DNA of 64,000 bases from Portulaca oleracea (Eukaryota > Streptophyta > Magnoliopsida > Caryophyllales > Portulacaceae). Below are positions 57,700 to 64,000 of this stretch, in pieces. The notes below the pieces were generated by a model that worked only from the letters and a program-made list of their open reading frames with translations, was not told the DNA's origin and ran no database searches. The translations under genes were made by a program, and so were the position numbers. The stretch lies in NCBI GenBank assembly GCA_029582165.1, contig CM055877.1:6873855-6937854 (forward strand). Reading direction: 5' to 3'. The stretch's first letter is position 1, and each line of letters opens with the position of its first letter.

Positions 57700-58270
57700 T
57701 TACTGGATCTAAAAAATAATTTTTCTAACTCCTTCAATTAAGAGATTCACTTGTTTGATTGGTGTACGTATAGTCTACTACAATTAATCATAGACTTATT
57801 TCTTATTTATGGATACTTATTTTTTTAATACTTTGACTTGTTATTTCTATAATTAGATATTATAATTTCCCATCCAATTAATTCATTCAAATCCAATACC
57901 CGACACATTATAACAACCCAGCTCATTACTATAAGTAGATTTTTATTTAATAATTGTTTAATTAATTTAACTTATCGTTGTATCCTTGGATTAATTGCTA
58001 CCATATTGAGTTATTGACTACCTTGAATTATGAACTGCCTTAATAATGACCATCATTTATTCATAAATTAATTAATTATTAATAAAAAATAATTATAAAT
58101 AAAAAGATAAATAAAAGCAAAGCATCGTATTAATTCGTACAGGCCGTAATGCCGTATCGTACAACACTGTAATAGTAAATGAAGGTATCACGCACGTGGA
58201 AGGCACGTGTAGCATTGTGGGTACTCGTCGGTAATCTCGTGCACGTGACGTGGAAACTCGTACATTTTAC
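57700..58270. other. Intergenic, no gene seen
   Basis: The end of the stretch (58190-58250) has several CACGTG/ACGTGG words (GCACGTGGAAGGCACGTG, GTGCACGTGACGTGG) but no gene follows. Confidence 0.45.
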
Positions 58271-58273
58271 TTG

Positions 58274-58486
58274 CTACGTTCGTCCTAAAATATTTGTGCG
58301 TTGACTAAATTTTGACCGTTGATTACTCACATGTTATAATGAGTTACAATATAAAATTACCGCCATTGTAATCTTTAGCAAATTATCTTTCTAATGGTAT
58401 TGATTTCATATTTTAATTCGTTTTAATTTGTGAGTAATTAACAGTCAAAATTTAGTCAACGGACAAATATTTTGAGACGGAGGTAG
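58274..58486. mobile_element. Stowaway-type MITE, 213 bp
   Basis: CTACGTTCGTCC at the left, GAGACGGAGGTAG then TA at the right; same family and length as 41882-42094. Confidence 0.8.
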
Positions 58487-58512
58487 TATTTTCTTTTGCT
58501 TTCTTGTATAAA

Positions 58513-58900
58513 CTAGCTAAATTGCCCATCCAATGGACGAGGCATTTATTTTGTATTTTTGAAATTATATTTATCAATAACTTTCTCAATTTTTTTTATC
58601 TATCATATTAAAAAAAATAAAGAAATCAATGTAAAAAAATTAGGTAGAAATAAATTAAGTGACAAAATACCATCAATGATTGAAAATGTAGATGTGATAA
58701 ATAATAAGGAACAAAACAAGTTAGTTAAGTGAATAAATAAAAATAAATATTTTCATCTGACAATTAACTTAATTCAAACTAATCATATCCTTTCTTATTC
58801 TATTCTTTCCTTTCATTTCATTTCATTTCATCTCCTGACCTAACCTGAACCTAACCTGACTAAAAAATAACGTTTGAATAAATGAAAAAGGTTTTTACCT
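58513..58900 (-). mobile_element. Helitron 3'-terminus candidate
   Basis: On the minus strand: hairpin CCATTGGATGG, 9 nt, CTAG, then T, the same hairpin-to-CTAG spacing as at 40507. The 5' end was not found; the limit at 58900 is a guess. Confidence 0.4.
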
Positions 58901-58927
58901 CATTTATTTTTTTATAGAAAATAATTA

Positions 58928-59401
58928 CTCCCTCCGTTCTTTTTTATTTGTCATTTATGGTTTTCAGTGTCAATCTTTAATCAATACTACCTCCGTTTTG
59001 TTTTATCTGTCGGCTAGGGAATTATGGCAAAAACTTTGACCGTTAATATCTTAATTTGTATAATGACTCATCATACAAAATTGATATCATTAGATTCGTA
59101 ATAAAAAAATACTATTAAAAAAGTATCATATTATATTTTTCTATAAAAATTTTATATTAGAAATTATTCATTAAAAATTGGCACAAAAAACCATAAATGA
59201 CAGTTAAAAAAGAACGGAGGGAGTAATTTCTAATATAAAAATTTTATAAAAAAATATACTATTGTAATTTTTTAATATAATTTTTTATAATGAATCTAAC
59301 GACATCATTTTTATATGATGAATTATATTCAAATTAAGATATTAACGGTCAAAGTTTTTAACACAATTTTCTAGACGACAGATAAATATAAAAGGAGGTA
59401 G
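58928..59401. mobile_element. Stowaway MITE interrupted by a related Stowaway MITE
   Basis: Outer: CTCCCTCCGTTC after TA (58926-58927) and AAGGAGGTAG before TA (59402-59403). Its two halves align continuously with the single copy at 34920-35152 once the inner element is left out. Confidence 0.87.
58987..59223. mobile_element. Inner Stowaway MITE, 237 bp, opposite orientation
   Basis: CTACCTCCGTTTTG at the left, AAGAACGGAGGGAG at the right, TA at 58985-58986 and 59224-59225. Its right half carries the words found at the left of the outer element (ACCATAAATGACAG), so it belongs to the same family in reverse. Confidence 0.87.
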
Positions 59402-59670
59402 TACTTACTAAAAATAATATGAGCTAAATTATAATTAGAAATAAACACAAAAAAGAAAAGAAAAAATAAGAAAAAGGAAAAATAAAAAAAATCACACCAC
59501 AACATAAACACATATGGTCAACAAAAATTAAAAAAAAATCGACAATTAGAACACAACACACGCGCGCACACACACCCCAACGGAACTTCCATTTCTACTT
59601 GTTAATGATAATGATTTGCATAAATTAAATTTTTGAGCAACAAAACTATAAATAAATATAGTTAATACTC

Positions 59671-59870
59671 TCTCCATTTCATATTAATTGTCGCTCAATT
59701 AACTGTCACAATCCCCAATGTCATTTTTTCATTGATAAGATTTTATAAAATATTTTACTATCAATTGCAATAGTATGTTTTTAGGATAGTATATTTTTAA
59801 TCAATCTAACGCTAGTAATTTTATATAACAAATTATTGTGTATATTGAGAAATCTATGGTTAAAGTTAGG
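59671..59870. mobile_element. Stowaway-like MITE, right end lost
   Basis: CTCTCTCCATTTCATATTAA at the left; matches 7212-7466 and 7492-7694 until it breaks at AGGGCGGGTTTGGG (59872), the start of different DNA. Confidence 0.6.
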
Positions 59871-59874
59871 GCGG

Positions 59875-60700
59875 GTTTGGGATGAGTCTAGCTGGACCCA
59901 TAACCAGTCTCGTCAATTTTTTTTTTAGACCTAGATCAGCCTCATACTTATCGGGTCTGATAATTTTAGACTCAAATCCAAATCCACCAAGTCCACAGTG
60001 CATGGCGAGTCTTTAATTAATGGGCTCAATATTTTTATTTTTTATTAGTTTTATCAATTTTTTGAATCAAATTATTTTTTTTGAATAAAAAAAGTCAACT
60101 CTAATTGTTTTTCATATTATACAAAATAAATGCTTTGCTATTAAAAATAGAAGTGACAACTCAATCGTTTAACACTCATTTTCATATCTAGTTAGAATGT
60201 GTAAGTAATGTAACATTAACTCTTTGGGCTTTTGTGTTATCAACAAGTAAAACAACCACTTGAAACGAACAAAGATAATGGTTATGTTAATTAAACATAA
60301 GCATATAGCATACATAAATGCAAGAATAACTTATAAAGATACTTAATTCGTACAACAAAAATTCATTTCAATATGCATATTTAACATTATCAGACAGAAG
60401 CATTCAGAAACATTATAATTCAGAAACATTATCCTAATTCACCTTTCAGTACTTTTAAGATTAATCTCAAATCACAAGCATTAAAGAGGCCTTACAAATA
60501 CTCATGAATATGAAGCACGCAACCTTCTACTAATCCAAAACGAGAATTCAAGCACAAACTAAGAACATCCAATCAAACTACATTATTTCGGATTGCAAAC
60601 CCTAGAATTCAAAGAATCTACTTACTCATTTTCAATGAAAGAATGAAACAAGTTCCAATCATAATGAAACCTCAAAACAAAGAAAGGATATGAAAAGAAA
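59875..60700. other. Intergenic, no gene seen
   Basis: The first ~130 bp has hAT-MITE-like GGGTTTGGGATGAGTC and GGGTCTGATAATTTTAGACTC words. ATTCAGAAACATTAT is doubled near 60410. No gene. Confidence 0.4.
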
Positions 60701-61265
60701 CAATCAAACTGCGAAGATAGGTCCCGTTGAGTCTTTCGATCCCGGGGTGGAACCTTCCCGTGAACGCCGATGATTTCTCCTCGAATCTTCGTTCTTGCCT
60801 CTCTTGGTTTTATTTAATCTTGAATCTTGATTGAGTGGGGAAGAGGAGTAGTTAGGGTTTGGTGCTCTCTTTCTCTCTTGATGGATGAAGAATGAACCAA
60901 TCAATCACGAACTCCCCTTTCCTCTTCTTTTAATCGCGATAAAAATAGTCGTCGCACGACCAGCCGGACCACCACGGTCCGTGGCATCCCACCACGGTCC
61001 ATGGAGCTCGCCACGTGCGGTGCATAGTCGGTGCTGGTTGTGTCGTTTCTTCTCTTGGCTGTTGCGCATGAAATGGAATTACCACGGTCTGTGGTCTTCA
61101 CCACGGTCTAACTGTGGTAAGCATTGCCCAGCTGGTTCCTGCTCCGTTTCTCATGAAACTCGTGCCACGGTTTGGTTGTCAGCAGTGGTGGCCCGTGGTG
61201 CATTCGACTTTGCTAAAAGTTGGGAAATGGTAGTGTTTTGGCCCCAAACCTACAAGTTTCCATGA
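60700..61265. repeat. GC-richer block with iterated CCACGGTCCGTGG
   Basis: CACCACGGTCC occurs at about 60970, 60991 and, as CCACGGTCTGTGG and CACCACGGTCTA, at 61081-61110. Similar but more decayed words (CATGGACCGTC, ACACGGGGCGTGTT) occur at 62645-62720. Open frames on both strands (60704-60904, 60885-61265) show no family. Possibly part of an unclassified retroelement. Confidence 0.4.
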
Positions 61266-61679
61266 AAAACAACAATACCGAGCTTAATAAAAAAAATTGG
61301 GATATAAATCAAGATTCACAATTAAGATTACCCCCAATCCACTATTAAAATCTCCTAAAAATATAGTCAATTTTTTTATTTGAGGGTGTGAGCTGAGTAA
61401 GTACTAAGTAGCTAAGGCTATATAATCCTTGAAGAGATCATGATGTTCTCCTTTGTAAAATGATAGGGTCAGATTACATGAAGTGGTAATACAATGATAC
61501 AAGTTATTCATGGACTAAGTGTAACCTATCCATGGATGACTAATAAGCTTATCTATGGATCCTGGTATAATTTATCCGTGGATGGTGTGTAAAAAATGCA
61601 CGAATTGACACCAATACATTTTATAAAGGCGAATTTCATAATCTCCTCAAAGATTTTATGATCCAACTCCTTTGTATTT

Positions 61680-62256
61680 GATACGCCGCAAGTGCACGAG
61701 TGTAGATGTAGCATGTATTAAGATTGTTCCCGCAGATACTTGCCCAACAACACCCCAAACCAGCCTTCTAATTGATTACTAAGTCGGTCGAATTTTTGAT
61801 GAGATTTATCTAACAGACTACTTTTAAGTTTTAACTACGAAAGCAATATTTCTAAGGATGAAATCAAATAAATAAATTCGTTCAGGGGAACCTAGGTTGC
61901 TAACGAATAAAAAGGGTGGACTGAATTTCACCAATTCGGACAACTTTTAGCTAGAGACAATAATCGCATAAAGTCTTGCGCAACGGCCGGTCTGTTGGAA
62001 ATGAAGCGAATTGCCTGGAAAAGTCAATCACCTATTTTCGTGGATATTTCAACTTCAGTTATGCTAATGATAAAATTATTTAATGATCCCTAACGCAAAC
62101 CTCTATTTCTAGCCGATTTTAGAGTCAATTCAACTAAACTTTTAAATTATCAAATTTCTCCTGCTCATGCTTCATTCAAGAACTTACAACCTTGTTAATC
62201 GTAATCAAGTAAAAGCAATGACATACATACTCATAGGTTGAATAAAAATGCATCCA
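61680..62256. repeat. GATACGCC dispersed repeat, copy 2
   Basis: Starts GATACGCCGCAAGTGCACGA and follows the 26409-27014 copy through to AAATGCATCCAAATC. The right end of the full element is unknown; 62257-63190 may belong to it. Confidence 0.8.
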
Positions 62257-63190
62257 AATCATATTCAAAACATGTTCAATCCAACAATATTCAATCCATC
62301 AACAACTACTAGGGTTCATCCCCCAAACTTAGGGAACATTACTCACTAATTACGTCTAAACTACAAAAGCACATAGAAAGCATATAAATCTAAAGAGAAT
62401 GAGGAAACAACCAAAGATGCGCACAAACCCCCGAAAGCATTGGCAATTGTAGACTTTTGTTCCTCCAACACCAAATCGATCTTGAGTAATATGCAATCTT
62501 CTATTCGATTAGAAACTCTAGATTGCCATGGAGTGGATGGTCATGGATCATGGTGGATGGTGATGGATGGCGAAAGAAATAGTCAAAACCCTCCTTTTGT
62601 GGCGAAAATGGAGGGAAAACGGCTGAATTTGAACAGATAGGCTTGACATGGACCGTCCTGGAGACGACACAAACCGTGTTTGTCTGCACTCGACCCCTGA
62701 CACCCTCAACACGGGGCGTGTTGATCGTTTTTGGAGAAGTTGAGCTCTCTCAACTCTCTAGAAGCCAACATGGATCGTTTCTAATTCAATACGTACGGGT
62801 CGTGTTGGATACAGAAAATTTGGGTCAACTTATTTTGGTAATATTCCTTTGTCCGATGTCTGTTTGACCTGATTCTTGAGTCGTTGGAAAGCTCTATGAG
62901 TTTAATTTTGATTGGTATAAGTTTCAAAGTAATATCATACTTGTGAATAAAATATTGACCAAAAGAATGGACATGTATCAATTTTCATTCATTTTTCTGC
63001 TATCTTACTCATAATTTCTTCATCACAACTCGGAATACCTTATAATATATATGTATAGTTGGAAAGCTCTTTTAACGATGAATTAATGAATGTGTGTGAA
63101 CTTTGGAGTTCATAATATTAATCTGTACAAATTGAATAGAACACTTAGAACTCAATTGAAATAAAGACATAAAAGATCAATTAAGCCTAT
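62257..63190. other. Probable continuation of the GATACGCC element; no gene seen
   Basis: Contains ATGGATGGTGATGGATGG and GTTGGAAAGCTCTATGAG / GTTGGAAAGCTCTTTTAAC (62881, 63058). Frames here have no family character. Confidence 0.35.
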
Positions 63191-63200
63191 TAATTCCTAA

Positions 63201-63637
63201 GGGTCTGCTTGGGAGAGGGGTAAAGGGGAGTTAGTAGGGGTTAATGAGGATACCTACTCCTCCTTACTCCTGCTTGGGAAGAGAGTGAGGGAGGGTAAGG
63301 GAGAGTAAGGGAGAGTAGGGTTTACTCTCCTTTACATCTCTTTACTCTTGGTTTTTTAACACCCCAATTTGGGGTGTAAAGTGGTGTTCAATATAATTAT
63401 ATCATACATAACATAGAAAATGACCATTATACCCCTAACCCTAATTTCAATTATATATACATAACATATAATATGAAAGGGTAAATATGTTATTTAACAT
63501 TTTACTCTTATGAACTCTCCAAAATGTTCTCACAAGCAGGGGTACCATTTTACTCTTACGAACCCTCTCATACTCTCACTCTCCTTTACTCTTATGAACT
63601 CTACTCCTCATTTTTAACTCTCCTTCCAAGCAGAGCC
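63201..63637. mobile_element. PIF/Harbinger-like MITE, 437 bp
   Basis: GGGTCTGCTTGGGAGAGG at the left and CCTTCCAAGCAGAGCC at the right are inverted; TAA is duplicated at 63198-63200 and 63638-63640. The interior is rich in TTTACTCT/GAGAGTAA words. Confidence 0.82.
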
Positions 63638-63640
63638 TAA

Positions 63641-64000
63641 GTTTCACTATCAAAATACTCCAAAATTTAAGTCAATATATACCCTTATCAACATTAAAAC
63701 CTTAAAATGAAAAACCCTTATACTGATTCACTGCTTTTTTAGATAAAAAGTAACTATTACATGATGTCAGTTATTTCAATTTTATTAATTTTTGAGAGTA
63801 GTTATCACAAATATATTTTGAGTTTGTCCCATACTTATGCCTCACTTGTCAGGTTGTGTCCGACAATAATGTTTAGGGTAGCGGTTAGTGTGTTGAACAA
63901 GTCAATATGTTATTTGGACAAATATTAGTGCTCGGTAAACTAGCATTTAAGTAGCCTTTACCGTTTTAAGTAGAGCATCTTCTGAAATGATAATAGAGTT
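63641..64000. other. Intergenic, nothing recognised
   Basis: No ORF, terminal repeat or RNA gene seen up to the window end. Confidence 0.5.

Noticed and set aside
58190..58260. Cluster of CACGTG/ACGTGG words as a promoter
   Set aside because: No gene or transcript-like sequence lies within several kb on either side, so no regulatory role can be supported.
1..64000. CRISPR arrays, bacterial operons or a prophage
   Set aside because: No regularly spaced repeats and no prokaryotic gene style; all interspersed repeats are plant transposons or microsatellites.

Overview
The window is plant nuclear DNA from a core eudicot. The evidence is one intron-containing gene for an abscisic acid 8'-hydroxylase (CYP707A family), AT-rich intergenic DNA, and many plant-type transposable elements: Ty3/gypsy and Ty1/copia elements, L1-type LINEs with RNase H, tRNA-derived SINEs, a very small LTR element (TRIM/SMART type), Stowaway-, PIF/Harbinger- and hAT-type MITEs, and probable Helitrons. 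Nothing bacterial, no CRISPR array and no functional tRNA or rRNA gene was seen. The species cannot be read from the sequence; Caryophyllales would fit but that is a weak impression.

Layout. 1-17 kb is gene-free, with MITEs (hAT-like 1460-1932 and 7695-8172, the latter inside a Stowaway-like element), a SINE with a 17-bp target-site duplication (6276-6489), a LINE RNase H remnant (9.2-10.06 kb), a solo copia-type LTR (11057-11714) and a 5'-truncated LINE with a perfect 16-bp duplication (13794-14440). 17.3-26.4 kb is a nest: a minus-strand copia element broken by a plus-strand gypsy element that keeps one 1968-bp LTR, the primer-binding site, gag, protease, reverse transcriptase and part of RNase H, all decayed by frameshifts. 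26.4-38.5 kb holds dispersed repeats, many MITEs and a palindrome-ended repeat family. 38.5-40.3 kb is a less AT-rich block that resembles plant mitochondrial intergenic DNA (probable NUMT). 40.5-47.3 kb is again MITE-rich, with a probable Helitron.

The single convincing host gene is at 47848-50747 (plus strand): seven exons with GT-AG borders and in-phase junctions encode a 468-residue CYP707A P450 with all family signatures, preceded by a TATA box and a G-box/ABRE-type CACGTG. This enzyme starts ABA catabolism, so the gene would lower ABA in germinating seeds, rehydrating leaves or other tissues.

51-64 kb is gene-free: a PIF/Harbinger-like MITE (51946-52147), a LINE pierced by a 272-bp TRIM (53625-53896), a MITE pierced by a reverse-transcribed insertion (55018-55414), a foldback element with sub-repeats in its arms (57290-57645), a Stowaway inserted in a relative of itself (58928-59401), a second copy of the GATACGCC repeat (from 61680) and another PIF/Harbinger-like MITE (63201-63637).

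No clearly new biological system was found. The most interesting unexplained items are the palindrome-ended ~0.4-kb repeat family (four copies), the foldback element at 57.3 kb, and the many datable insertions inside insertions.
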